Position numbers and translations under genes: made by a program. The notes under the pieces are model-generated. The model was not told the DNA's origin. It saw only the letters and a list, made by a program, of their open reading frames with translations, and made no database searches. Positions 1 through 5,517 of a stretch of DNA of 5,720 nt are shown in pieces. The DNA is taken from assembly GCA_900755895.1 (NCBI GenBank), contig CAAEIG010000009.1, forward strand, positions 1-5,720. Reading direction: 5' to 3'. Each line of letters starts with the position of its first letter. Position 1 is the stretch's first letter. This DNA is from Clostridia bacterium. GTDB taxonomy: Bacteria > Bacillota > Clostridia > Oscillospirales > Acutalibacteraceae.

Positions 1-406
1 GCGCCGGGGACACATCGCACAGCTGCTCGTACACCAGCTGGTTCAGGATGACCTGGCGGCACTCGCACATCTGGCCGCCCTCCTTCACGCCCCGGTCTCT
101 GCAGAGCGGGCAGGTATAGGCTGGCTCCAGGTCGGCTTCTGTTACGCCTGCGGCGGCCAGGGCCGCTGCCCGGCGTGATTGTGCTGCCCGGATTGCCTCC
201 TCCATCTCGCTTGTGTCCTGGTCATGGGTCAGGCTGGCCCGCGCCCGCTGTGCGTATAGACGCGCCAGCTCCCGTCCTGCGGCATTGATCTCCGGGTGCT
301 GCTCATTCAGGGCCGCCATTGCGCTCCTGTGGCGCTCCTGGTCGGTCTGGCGGCGGGCGGCCAGGATCTCATCCGCCCGCTTGGATAGTTTCTTGGGATA
401 GCGCAT
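1..406 (-). CDS. DnaC/DnaI-type helicase loader, N-terminal 135 residues (cut by window edge)
   Basis: The gene begins at an ATG (404-406) preceded by GGAGG (414-418) at a 7-base gap, and runs off the left edge without a stop. The visible 135 residues form a charged, Ala/Arg/Glu-rich helical N-terminus (about 1-90) followed by a four-cysteine cluster, CPLC at 99-102 and CEC at 114-116, just before a QVILNQLVYEQ helix. This helical-then-Cys4 layout is typical of the N-terminal zinc-binding part of DnaI/DnaC-like loaders in Firmicutes phages, where it is followed by an AAA+ domain that opens the hexameric DnaB/DnaC-type helicase onto DNA. The AAA+ domain would lie outside the window, so the call rests on the N-terminus alone. 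It is the last visible gene of the transposition operon, about 100 bases after the membrane-protein gene. An unrelated zinc-ribbon phage protein is the main alternative. Confidence 0.65.
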   Translation of the reverse strand, partial: MRYPKKLSKRADEILAARRQTDQERHRSAMAALNEQHPEINAAGRELARLYAQRARASLTHDQDTSEMEEAIRAAQSRRAAALAAAGVTEADLEPAYTCPLCRDRGVKEGGQMCECRQVILNQLVYEQLCDVSPA

Positions 407-487
407 CAAACCGCCTCCGTGACTTGCCTCACTCTGCATTTCCACGGGCTTGTGACCGTTCCCTCTTGGGGGAGCTGCATTAAGGCC

Positions 488-501
488 GGGGCCGAAGCCC
501 C
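488..501 (-). other. UUCG-type hairpin between the membrane protein and the helicase loader
   Basis: On the minus strand GGGGC and GCCCC enclose the tetraloop TTCG, directly after the stop codon of the 107-aa membrane protein (stop at 508-510). The stem can be extended by a G-U pair and a further pair. No T-run follows, so this is not a standard intrinsic terminator. It could slow polymerase or protect the 3' end of the upstream message, lowering expression of the loader gene. The remaining 407-487 stretch shows no gene beyond the loader's ribosome binding site. Confidence 0.4.
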
Positions 502-507
502 AGGCGC

Positions 508-831
508 TCACTTGATTTGAAACTTCTCCGGGAAGTGGTACACATCAATGTGGCTGTGGATCTCCACTGTCCCGTCCTCCAGCCCCTCGCCGTACCCCTT
601 CCGGTAGCCCCGCTCATAGGCCTTGCTGAAATTCCTCTGCACCCTGACCTCTTTTCCCAGCGAGAATCCGAAGCAAATCAGGAGGATCACCAGGGGAAGG
701 AGCAACGCTTCGCCCCCGATGGACACTGGGCGGCCATTGATGATCTCAAATCCCAGCCGGATAAACGCCCCAGCGAGAAGTCCTGCGGAAAATCCCAAAA
801 CCAAAAGCAGCAGTTTGCTCACCCTCTTCAT
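508..831 (-). CDS. small two-helix membrane protein of unknown function
   Basis: This is a 107-residue protein with a short positively charged start (MKRVSK), a hydrophobic helix at about 6-28, a second at about 41-58, and a charged cytoplasmic-type tail. The tail carries glycines every fourth residue (75, 79, 83, 87) in a Tyr-rich setting (ERGYRKGYGEG), followed by a His-containing end. No family is recognised. The start is well supported: AAGGAGG (840-846) sits 8 bases ahead of the ATG, overlapping the stop codon of the 24-aa reading frame upstream. Its place after the MuB-like gene corresponds to the region where Mu keeps small accessory early genes, so a role in host takeover, membrane signalling or exclusion is possible but purely inferred from position. 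Confidence 0.75.
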   Translation of the reverse strand: MKRVSKLLLLVLGFSAGLLAGAFIRLGFEIINGRPVSIGGEALLLPLVILLICFGFSLGKEVRVQRNFSKAYERGYRKGYGEGLEDGTVEIHSHIDVYHFPEKFQIK

Positions 832-844
832 TGTCCCGTCCTCC

Positions 845-919
845 TTATTTTCTCTTGTTCATCCACGCCAGAATGATAATGGTTACACAGATGATTGCTG
901 TTACCGCCACCGCTGTCAT
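845..919 (-). CDS. 24-residue single-helix membrane peptide
   Basis: A short reading frame fills the gap between the ATPase and the two-helix membrane protein. It starts at ATG 917-919, ends in TAA 845-847, and encodes MTAVAVTAIICVTIIILAW followed by MNKRK. The peptide is one hydrophobic segment of about 19 residues with a positively charged C-terminal tail, which is the expected shape of a small transmembrane protein with its C-terminus inside. A GGGGGTG Shine-Dalgarno-like sequence lies about 5 bases ahead of the ATG, within the 12-base gap after the ATPase stop. Its stop merges with the AAGGAGG of the next gene, which suggests coupled translation. No family is recognised. Chance remains possible because the frame is so short, but the signals fit well. 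Confidence 0.55.
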   Translation of the reverse strand: MTAVAVTAIICVTIIILAWMNKRK

Positions 920-931
920 GCAGTCACCCCC

Positions 932-1891
932 TTACACCAGGCCGATGCCCATGGTGCGGGCCATCGCATACAGCCCGTCGTAGCTGATGTTTTCGTTGTT
1001 CACCGCGTTGTTGTAGACATTCACTGCGCCTCGGATGCCCCACTTGGACTGGCTGATGCCATGCAGGAAGTTCAATTCCTTCTTCCGGCCATCCTCGGCC
1101 AGCTTGGGGAACAGCTTCGCCACATCCTCGTCGGTGACCTTGCGGGTGCTGTAGTAGCGGTTCATGCGAATGCGGGAGAACAGCTGGGCGAACCGTGCCT
1201 CCTGCTTGCCCACCATCCGGGTGTAGACCTCCGTGTTGCCGATCAGCGCGATGCCCACGCCCTGCTGCCCCGTGATGGGGTTTGCGTCCGCCCAGGTGCG
1301 GATCTCCTCCAGGGAGCGCAGCTGCAGGTGCTGGGCCTCATCGATGATGATGACCTTGTTTGTGCCCTCCAGCTTCTCCCGGATGGCCAGCGTCAAATCC
1401 AACTTGCTCCGGGTCTCCGGCACCTTCAGCGCCCGCGCCAGCACCTTCAGCAGGTTCCCCAGGGTGCCGGTGCTGGGCGTCGCCTGGATGTAGACGCTGG
1501 CCGTGGGGTTTTCCCGCACAAACCGCTCGGCCCCCTTGGTCTTGCCGATTCCCGCATCCCCGTGGATGATGACCATGCCCTTCTCCAGCTGGCAGTAGCG
1601 GATGAGCTTATACACATCCTCCGAAATGGAGGTGGGAATGTAGTCCTGGGTGGGGCGGTAGGGCAGGGCTTTCTCGGTGTTGACCTCCTGCTCTTCCTGA
1701 GTGCGGAAGAACTCCTCCAGCTTGCTCTCCAGGGCAGCGATGTCGCCGTTGTCGTACATACTGCGGCGGTACTGGCTCAGTGCCGTCTGGCTGATCCCCA
1801 TGAGTGGGGCAGCCTTGGCCTGGCTGATGTTCTTTTCCTTCAGGAACTGCTCCACCCGTGCCTGCAGTGCGCTGTTATATTCCTTACTCAT
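932..1891 (-). CDS. MuB-like AAA+ ATPase, transposition target-selection protein
   Basis: MuB-type proteins form ATP-dependent filaments on target DNA, deliver it to the transposase and stimulate strand transfer. The 319-residue product has an N-terminal helix-turn-helix (about 10-50, including SQAKAAPLMGISQTALSQYRR), as MuB has, then an AAA+ core: Walker A GDAGIGKT at 111-118, Walker B VIIIDEAQ at 180-187, a sensor-1-like Asn in LIGN (219) and an Arg in the LFSRI motif (240). The stretch GNTEVYTRM...FAQLFSRI closely resembles the same part of MuB. Length is close to MuB (312 residues). I chose the ATG at 1889-1891 because GGAGGAG lies 6 bases upstream; an in-frame ATG at 1904-1906 would add five residues but would sit on that ribosome binding site. 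The start overlaps the transposase stop in ATGAGTAA, so the two are probably translationally coupled. Confidence 0.93.
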   Translation of the reverse strand: MSKEYNSALQARVEQFLKEKNISQAKAAPLMGISQTALSQYRRSMYDNGDIAALESKLEEFFRTQEEQEVNTEKALPYRPTQDYIPTSISEDVYKLIRYCQLEKGMVIIHGDAGIGKTKGAERFVRENPTASVYIQATPSTGTLGNLLKVLARALKVPETRSKLDLTLAIREKLEGTNKVIIIDEAQHLQLRSLEEIRTWADANPITGQQGVGIALIGNTEVYTRMVGKQEARFAQLFSRIRMNRYYSTRKVTDEDVAKLFPKLAEDGRKKELNFLHGISQSKWGIRGAVNVYNNAVNNENISYDGLYAMARTMGIGLV

Positions 1892-3848
1892 GCTCGGCTC
1901 CTCCATTTCGTTTCATTGCGTTTCGGTTCATCGTATCCAGATCCGGGCCACCAGCCACCGCCTTCAGCAATGGCTCCTCATCAGGCCGCTGCAGCTCCAA
2001 TACCTTCGGGGATGCAGCGGGGACGATCCGGGCGACCTTGCTCTCGTGGGCGGCCTCCATAACCAGCTCCAGCGCCGTATGCCGCCCGAAGGCCGGGAAG
2101 GTGCTGACCTTCTTGGCCTCCTTGGTGATGCGCTCCATGCGCCGCACCTTGGCCATGGCCTCCTTGACTTCCTCCTTGCTGGCCCCGTAGGTCAGCACCG
2201 CCGTGTTGTCGGCGGGGACGCTCATAATGAAGCGGTCTTGCAGGTCGTACACCCGCACCTCGCTCAGATCGTCCGGGTCGTAGCGGTAATAGACCTGCTG
2301 ACCCAGGTAATTGAACACCAGCTCGTCGTTCCAGTAGTCGATGCGCTGGCCCGCGATGTCCAGGTGTACGCCCCGGCGCGTGACCTTCTGCGCCCGACTG
2401 CTCCGCATCAGCATCAGGTTCAAATCCTCGGCGCTGGCCACCCGCTTGGTGTGCAGATTCTCATTGTAGACCTGCTGGCGGGGCTTGCCGTGGTCTTTGG
2501 CCACCGCGCCGCCGTAGGGCTGCTGGTTAAAGTACCAGTCCAGCAGCTCCTCCACCGTTTCCACCAGGGTAGAGTCCAGCGGGATCCTACCATCCTTCAG
2601 GATGAACTTCAGGCTCTCCGGCTTCTCCAGCACATTGCCGCCGGTGAAGGTATCGAACAGACGGGAGAGGTGGTCTTTCACATCCCGGAAGCGCCGCTCG
2701 ATGATCTTCGCCTTTGCGTTCCGCACAATGGCGTTTGTCATGTGAATGCCCAGCCGCTCGAATCCCGGGGGCGGTTCAACCCGCCCCTGGCCGTCCTTCG
2801 GCTTCTTTTTGCGGTGGCCCAGGCCGCCCACATCGTAGGTCAGGAACTCGCGGCCATTGTCCACATAGATGTTCTCCGGGATGCCGTATTTCAGGATGCC
2901 ACGCCGCAGCGCGATCAGAGTGGACTGGCTGCTGGGGGCGTTGGTGACATAGCACCCGGTAAAGATGCCCGACCGGGCGTCGAAGAAGGCTGTCAGGTAC
3001 AGCCGGTGGCGCTGGCCGTTCTCACCCTCGGTGATAATGTCGAAGGTGTGGTTGTCGGCGATCCACCACTCGTTGCTCCGCATATCGTCGTAGACACGGC
3101 GGATATATGGAGCGCAGCGGTCACGGAAGGCTTTCTCACCCTCCCGGCCCAGTACCTTCAGCGGCTCCGGGATGTCGGCCTGCGCCCTGCGGTAGAAGGT
3201 CGTGTAGCTCGGCATATCCCCAACCAGCTCCGGGAAGCTCATTTGCATCTCCAGCTTGGTGTACTCATAGCACTTTTTCAGGGGGTGCTGCCGCTCATCC
3301 AGATAGAAGTATAGGAATGCCTGCCACATGGGATCCGGGATGCTGCTCTTGCCTTTCTTCCACTTGCCCCGCTTGTCGATCAGGCCATCCAGGTCGTTAT
3401 CCCGCACCGCGTTCCAGCGGCGGTATAGGGTATCCACGGAAATGGCCCGCTCTGGATATTCCAGCTTGCACCACTGTACGAAGTTTGCGTCCACCTCGGT
3501 CTTGTTGGCCCCCGGCTTGTTCCGGTAGCCCTGCCACTGCTTCACCAGCCGGAGCCAGAAGGCGATTTCCTCCTGTTCCTCAGCGGAATAGGTGTCCAGC
3601 GGCTTGGCTACTTTCGGCTTTGCCCCTTCCGGGAGGCTGGCCTCCGGCAAGCTGGCGCGGAGCTGGTTATAATACTTCTCCTGCAGCTTTGTAGGCAGTT
3701 CCTCTACAAGGAACATCCACCCAGGAGAACCATCAGCGTTCAAGCACTTGTGCCCTTTCAGTTCTTCTGTTTTGGCCAGTCTCCGAATGTACTGGGTGCT
3801 GCATCCTTTTAGGCTTGCTACTTCCGCAGTGCTCAGTTCGATTGCCAT
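1884..3848 (-). CDS. MuA-like DDE transposase (Mu/rve integrase family)
   Basis: This enzyme cuts the element ends and joins them to target DNA. The 654-residue product (MuA is 663) opens with a helix-turn-helix of the MerR/excisionase-like type (about 1-50), followed by further DNA-binding helices (about 85-220). The RNase H-fold catalytic core has the triad Asp265 (in IADNHTFDI), Asp330 (in IYVDNGREF) and Glu384 (in AKIIERRF). The spacings of 65 and 54 residues are close to MuA's 67 and 56 (D269, D336, E392). A Mu-type C-terminal beta-barrel follows (about 483-547), then a basic tail that in MuA contacts MuB. The start is ATG 3846-3848 with AGGTGAT ending 4 bases upstream; a GTG at 3857 would fall inside that ribosome binding site. 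All catalytic residues are present and the frame is intact, so it is probably active. It is followed directly by the MuB-like gene with an 8-base overlap. Confidence 0.95.
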   Translation of the reverse strand: MAIELSTAEVASLKGCSTQYIRRLAKTEELKGHKCLNADGSPGWMFLVEELPTKLQEKYYNQLRASLPEASLPEGAKPKVAKPLDTYSAEEQEEIAFWLRLVKQWQGYRNKPGANKTEVDANFVQWCKLEYPERAISVDTLYRRWNAVRDNDLDGLIDKRGKWKKGKSSIPDPMWQAFLYFYLDERQHPLKKCYEYTKLEMQMSFPELVGDMPSYTTFYRRAQADIPEPLKVLGREGEKAFRDRCAPYIRRVYDDMRSNEWWIADNHTFDIITEGENGQRHRLYLTAFFDARSGIFTGCYVTNAPSSQSTLIALRRGILKYGIPENIYVDNGREFLTYDVGGLGHRKKKPKDGQGRVEPPPGFERLGIHMTNAIVRNAKAKIIERRFRDVKDHLSRLFDTFTGGNVLEKPESLKFILKDGRIPLDSTLVETVEELLDWYFNQQPYGGAVAKDHGKPRQQVYNENLHTKRVASAEDLNLMLMRSSRAQKVTRRGVHLDIAGQRIDYWNDELVFNYLGQQVYYRYDPDDLSEVRVYDLQDRFIMSVPADNTAVLTYGASKEEVKEAMAKVRRMERITKEAKKVSTFPAFGRHTALELVMEAAHESKVARIVPAASPKVLELQRPDEEPLLKAVAGGPDLDTMNRNAMKRNGGAEHE

Positions 3849-3880
3849 TCTAATCACCTGCCTTGACCTGCCATCATCAG

Positions 3881-3919
3881 TGCAGGGCGGTCATCCCCTG
3901 CAGACGCCCAACAGGGCGT
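3881..3919 (-). promoter_or_regulatory. paired hairpins in the leader of the transposase gene
   Basis: The 76-base gap between the 133-aa gene and the transposase contains two perfect inverted repeats. ACGCCC/GGGCGT (3904-3909 and 3914-3919) has a 4-base loop; TGCAGGG/CCCTGCA (3881-3887 and 3896-3902) has an 8-base loop. They lie one base apart, right after the upstream stop, and no T-run follows either. They could form an RNA structure that limits or processes the message ahead of the transposase, or a protein-binding site. The structures are seen in the sequence; the role is inferred. Confidence 0.4.
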
Positions 3920-3924
3920 TTCGG

Positions 3925-4326
3925 CTAATCGGAGTTTTGTAAAAGGAAAAGCGCCATTTTGCCAAAAATGTAATCAGTTTGGGGCCCGCTCAACCTATAA
4001 CGGTATTCCAAAAATTTTTCGGCCTCTGCTTGTGCCTTGGCAGTTATAGCCCACTCATCGAAACCACCGGCAGGCATCGGCCATACTGTAGGAGCACTTT
4101 TCTCAAGCAGCCGAAGTTCTTTCTCTGCGGCACACCGATCAGATACCTTGGCTAAAATTGCCATGAGGCTTAGGTTTGGAACCGGGATAATTAAAGTGCT
4201 GGTATCTTCGTAGTAAACGCGAATGGAATCCCAATCATCTTTTGTTTCAAGGCTGATATATTCGATGTGACTATCTGCCTGACGAAGAGCTGCTTCCAAA
4301 ATGGGGATAAATTCGACCTTTGTCAT
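3925..4326 (-). CDS. unrecognised 133-residue early protein
   Basis: The gene lies between the Cro/Ner-like regulator and the transposase. Its ATG (4324-4326) overlaps the regulator's TGA in ATGA, and GGGAGG lies 6 bases upstream of the start, so the two genes are very likely co-translated. The protein is soluble and mildly acidic, with no membrane segment. It looks like a mixed alpha/beta N-terminal half (about 1-60, with the strand-like runs HIEYISLE, SIRVYY, TLIIPVP) and a helical C-terminal half (about 75-133). No family or catalytic motif is recognised. Its codons and base composition are more AT-rich than those of the transposase that follows. Position suggests an early regulatory or accessory role in transposition, which is inference only. 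Confidence 0.8.
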   Translation of the reverse strand: MTKVEFIPILEAALRQADSHIEYISLETKDDWDSIRVYYEDTSTLIIPVPNLSLMAILAKVSDRCAAEKELRLLEKSAPTVWPMPAGGFDEWAITAKAQAEAEKFLEYRYRLSGPQTDYIFGKMALFLLQNSD

Positions 4327-4544
4327 TGTTTTCCTCCCTTTGTTTCGGTAAAAATATCCTCAACCTCACAATAAAGGGCTTCGGCGATAGCTCTGGCCCG
4401 CAAGGGATGGGTCTGCTCACTTTCTCCTCTCTCGATGCGCCCAATAGCATTGGCAGGCAACCCGGCTTTTAGGGACAGTTCCTTTTTGTTCAAGCCATTT
4501 GCCAACCGTCGCCGTTCAATTTCGGCTCTCTTTGCAATATACAC
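4323..4544 (-). CDS. small XRE-family helix-turn-helix regulator (Cro/Ner-like)
   Basis: The 73-residue product is essentially a single XRE/Cro-type DNA-binding domain. The helix-turn-helix lies at about 19-40 (KKELSLKAGLPANAIGRIERG), followed by the usual helical half with EALYCEVEDIF. As the first gene of the early operon, opposite a larger repressor, it takes the place of Mu Ner or lambda Cro: a small protein that turns down the repressor promoter and the early promoter once lytic growth begins. The reading frame opens at GTG (4542-4544), because the next in-frame upstream codons lead to a TGA; GGGGGTG lies about 5 bases ahead. An ATG two bases upstream is in another frame and stops after a few codons. 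The gene overlaps the 133-aa gene by 4 bases. Confidence 0.88.
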   Translation of the reverse strand: MYIAKRAEIERRRLANGLNKKELSLKAGLPANAIGRIERGESEQTHPLRARAIAEALYCEVEDIFTETKGGKQ

Positions 4545-4573
4545 ATCCTCACCCCCGGAGAATTTTGATTTGC

Positions 4574-4585
4574 GTACTATCGTAC
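4574..4585. promoter_or_regulatory. operator O1, GTAC-TATC-GTAC
   Basis: This is the first of three near-identical sites, followed by TTT. It lies 6-17 bases downstream of the expected start of the early transcript, so a bound repressor would block promoter clearance or elongation. Each half-site is GTAC, giving an inverted repeat with a 4-base centre. Confidence 0.75.
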
Positions 4586-4597
4586 TTTTATATGAGT

Positions 4598-4626
4598 ATA
4601 ATACCGCGTACCATCGTACTTGTCAA
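4598..4626 (-). promoter_or_regulatory. early promoter for the transposition operon
   Basis: On the minus strand there is a perfect -35 TTGACA (4621-4626), a 17-base spacer and a -10 TATTAT (4598-4603), one base from consensus. Transcription should start near 4591 and run into the Cro/Ner-like gene, giving a leader of about 47 bases. The spacer contains operator O2, so repressor and RNA polymerase would compete directly. Confidence 0.85.
4608..4619. promoter_or_regulatory. operator O2, GTAC-CATC-GTAC
   Basis: This second copy of the operator lies wholly within the -35/-10 spacer of the early promoter and differs from O1 at one central base. Binding here should shut off the early operon. It is centred 34 bases from O1 and 39 bases from O3. 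Confidence 0.8.
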
Positions 4627-4645
4627 GCAAACTTACAAAATTTTA

Positions 4646-4673
4646 TGTACATTCGTACTTTCTGTGATATAAT
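4646..4673 (+). promoter_or_regulatory. repressor promoter (extended -10 type)
   Basis: On the plus strand TGATATAAT (4665-4673) gives a perfect extended -10 (TG-N-TATAAT), with a poor -35 candidate TGTACA (4646-4651) at 16 bases. Transcription should start near 4680, leaving a leader of about 20 bases with an AAGGGGTGG ribosome binding site. O3 overlaps the -35, so the repressor can control its own synthesis, and the Cro/Ner-like protein may also act here. Confidence 0.75.
4647..4658. promoter_or_regulatory. operator O3, GTAC-ATTC-GTAC
   Basis: This third copy of the operator overlaps the -35 and upstream spacer of the repressor promoter. Its central four bases differ from O2 in the first and second positions, which may give a different affinity. 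All three copies share GTAC-N-W-TC-GTACT-T in the same orientation on the plus strand. Confidence 0.75.
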
Positions 4674-4700
4674 CAAAATAATCTAAGGGGTGGTGACAAT

Positions 4701-5165
4701 ATGTGCATGGCCGATAGGCTAAAAGAACTGCGGAAAAGCCGGGGGCTTACTCAAGCTGAACTGGCTGATATTACTGGTCTTTCATTTCACTCAATCAATA
4801 GCTATGAGTCTGGCCGCCGGACACCCAATTCCAAGGCAATGGCTGTGCTGGAGCGATATTTCAATGTAACTGGCGAATATCTGCGCGGGGAGAGCAGTGT
4901 GCGCACTCCTGAATATTCATGGGAAGATCCAGAAATAATGGCGGCGATCCGCACGAACTTCCCCGAACAGCTACGCCAGTTGAACGATACACTGAAGGAT
5001 TGCTCTGCCGAGGAGCAGCAGGCCGTTTTCACCATTTTGGTGCAGCTCCGCAGTGTGTTAAACCTTAAGGACGCTGCTAAGAGGCAGACCGCCATCTCCA
5101 TGATCCGGAATATGGCGGTTGATGTGGAACATCTCACCAGCGATGGCGCTACTAAAGGGGAGTGA
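4701..5165 (+). CDS. XRE-family repressor of the early operon
   Basis: This 154-residue protein has an N-terminal XRE helix-turn-helix (about 5-62, core LTQAELADITGLSFHSINSYESGRR) and a C-terminal helical part (about 75-145, with AEEQQAVFTILVQLRSVL) likely used for self-association. There is no S24 peptidase Ser/Lys dyad or other cleavage domain, so induction by RecA-driven self-cleavage is unlikely. It diverges from the early operon across a region with three operators and so occupies the position of Mu gene c, although Mu's own repressor belongs to a different winged-helix family. The start at ATG 4701-4703 follows AAGGGGTGGTGA; a second in-frame ATG at 4707 (MADRLKEL) is an equally good protein start and would remove only two residues. 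The downstream terminator is probably the inverted repeat at 5450-5513. Confidence 0.88.
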   Translation: MCMADRLKELRKSRGLTQAELADITGLSFHSINSYESGRRTPNSKAMAVLERYFNVTGEYLRGESSVRTPEYSWEDPEIMAAIRTNFPEQLRQLNDTLKDCSAEEQQAVFTILVQLRSVLNLKDAAKRQTAISMIRNMAVDVEHLTSDGATKGE

Positions 5166-5270
5166 GCATGGCTCCTTGTTTCCACATGGACAGGCTATCA
5201 TGCGTACTTCGGCCTGTGACCGTTATGTGAGAAAATCACGAATTTTGTTAAGTGTGCGCCGCTTCAAAAG

Positions 5271-5295
5271 ACCGTTTAAGAGCTTCTTAAACGGT
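5271..5295. repeat. perfect 10-bp inverted repeat, 5-base loop
   Basis: ACCGTTTAAG (5271-5280) and CTTAAACGGT (5286-5295) are exact inverted copies around AGCTT. On the plus strand a G-run follows, so it is a poor terminator for the repressor message; on the minus strand it is followed by CTTTTG, a weak T-run. It contains two of the TTTAAG/CTTAAA units that recur further right, so it may instead be a binding site for a dimeric protein. Confidence 0.7.
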
Positions 5296-5449
5296 GGGAG
5301 GGGGGCGCAACTGCCTGCGTTCATGCTTGCGCCTTATGTCTGCGTCTAAAAGCACTTAAACCCCCGAAAATAGCGGTTTTCCAGCTGGTTGCGCCCCTGC
5401 GGGCCTTTGTTGCGCGGGTAGTTGCGGGGGTCGACCTTCTTTCAACCGA

Positions 5450-5513
5450 AAAAAAGACCTTTCAAGCAGGGGAGAAACCGCCCAGTGCGTGCCCCGCTTA
5501 AAAGGTCTTTTTT
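5450..5513. terminator. large bidirectional intrinsic terminator
   Basis: Arms of 23 and 22 bases (5450-5472 and 5492-5513) pair almost perfectly. The left arm begins A6-GACCTTT and the right arm ends AAAGGTC-T6, with one C-A mismatch and one bulged A, around a 19-base loop. Because A6 begins the stem and T6 ends it, the structure should stop transcription from both sides. It would end the repressor message and also shield the element end from inward host transcription. Confidence 0.75.
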
Positions 5514-5517
5514 GTTT

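Larger units (their letters stand above)
4545..4700. promoter_or_regulatory. divergent control region (lysogeny switch)
   Basis: This AT-rich intergenic stretch of about 156 bases separates the leftward early operon from the rightward repressor gene. It contains one sigma-A-type promoter for each direction and three copies of GTAC-N4-GTAC, each overlapping or next to a promoter element. This is the classic arrangement of a temperate-phage switch and corresponds to the operator/enhancer segment of phage Mu between genes c and ner. Confidence 0.85.

Noticed and set aside
213..401. 62-codon plus-strand frame
   Set aside because: It is antisense to the helicase-loader N-terminus, is Arg/Ser/Ala-rich, and matches nothing recognisable; the minus-strand frame has a good ribosome binding site and a Cys4 motif.
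623..2062. Long open frame on the plus strand (479 codons)
   Set aside because: It lies opposite the MuB-like ATPase and membrane-protein genes. The GC-rich third positions of those genes leave the complementary frame free of stops. Its translation is low-complexity and has no recognisable domain.
1701..3314. Long open frame on the plus strand (537 codons)
   Set aside because: It is opposite the transposase and ATPase, which have complete domains and catalytic residues. It has a His/Leu/Val-rich antisense-type composition and no supporting ribosome binding site.
4802..5185. 127-codon minus-strand frame
   Set aside because: It is antisense to the repressor, whose helix-turn-helix, promoter and ribosome binding site are clear.
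5168..5230. 20-codon plus-strand frame just after the repressor, with AAGGGGAG ahead of its ATG
   Set aside because: The Shine-Dalgarno-like sequence lies within the end of the repressor gene and may be chance. The peptide has no membrane segment or recognisable feature.
5119..5349. 76-codon plus-strand frame overlapping the end of the repressor
   Set aside because: It overlaps the repressor in another frame and runs through the perfect inverted repeat at 5271-5295. It has no ribosome binding site or recognisable motif.
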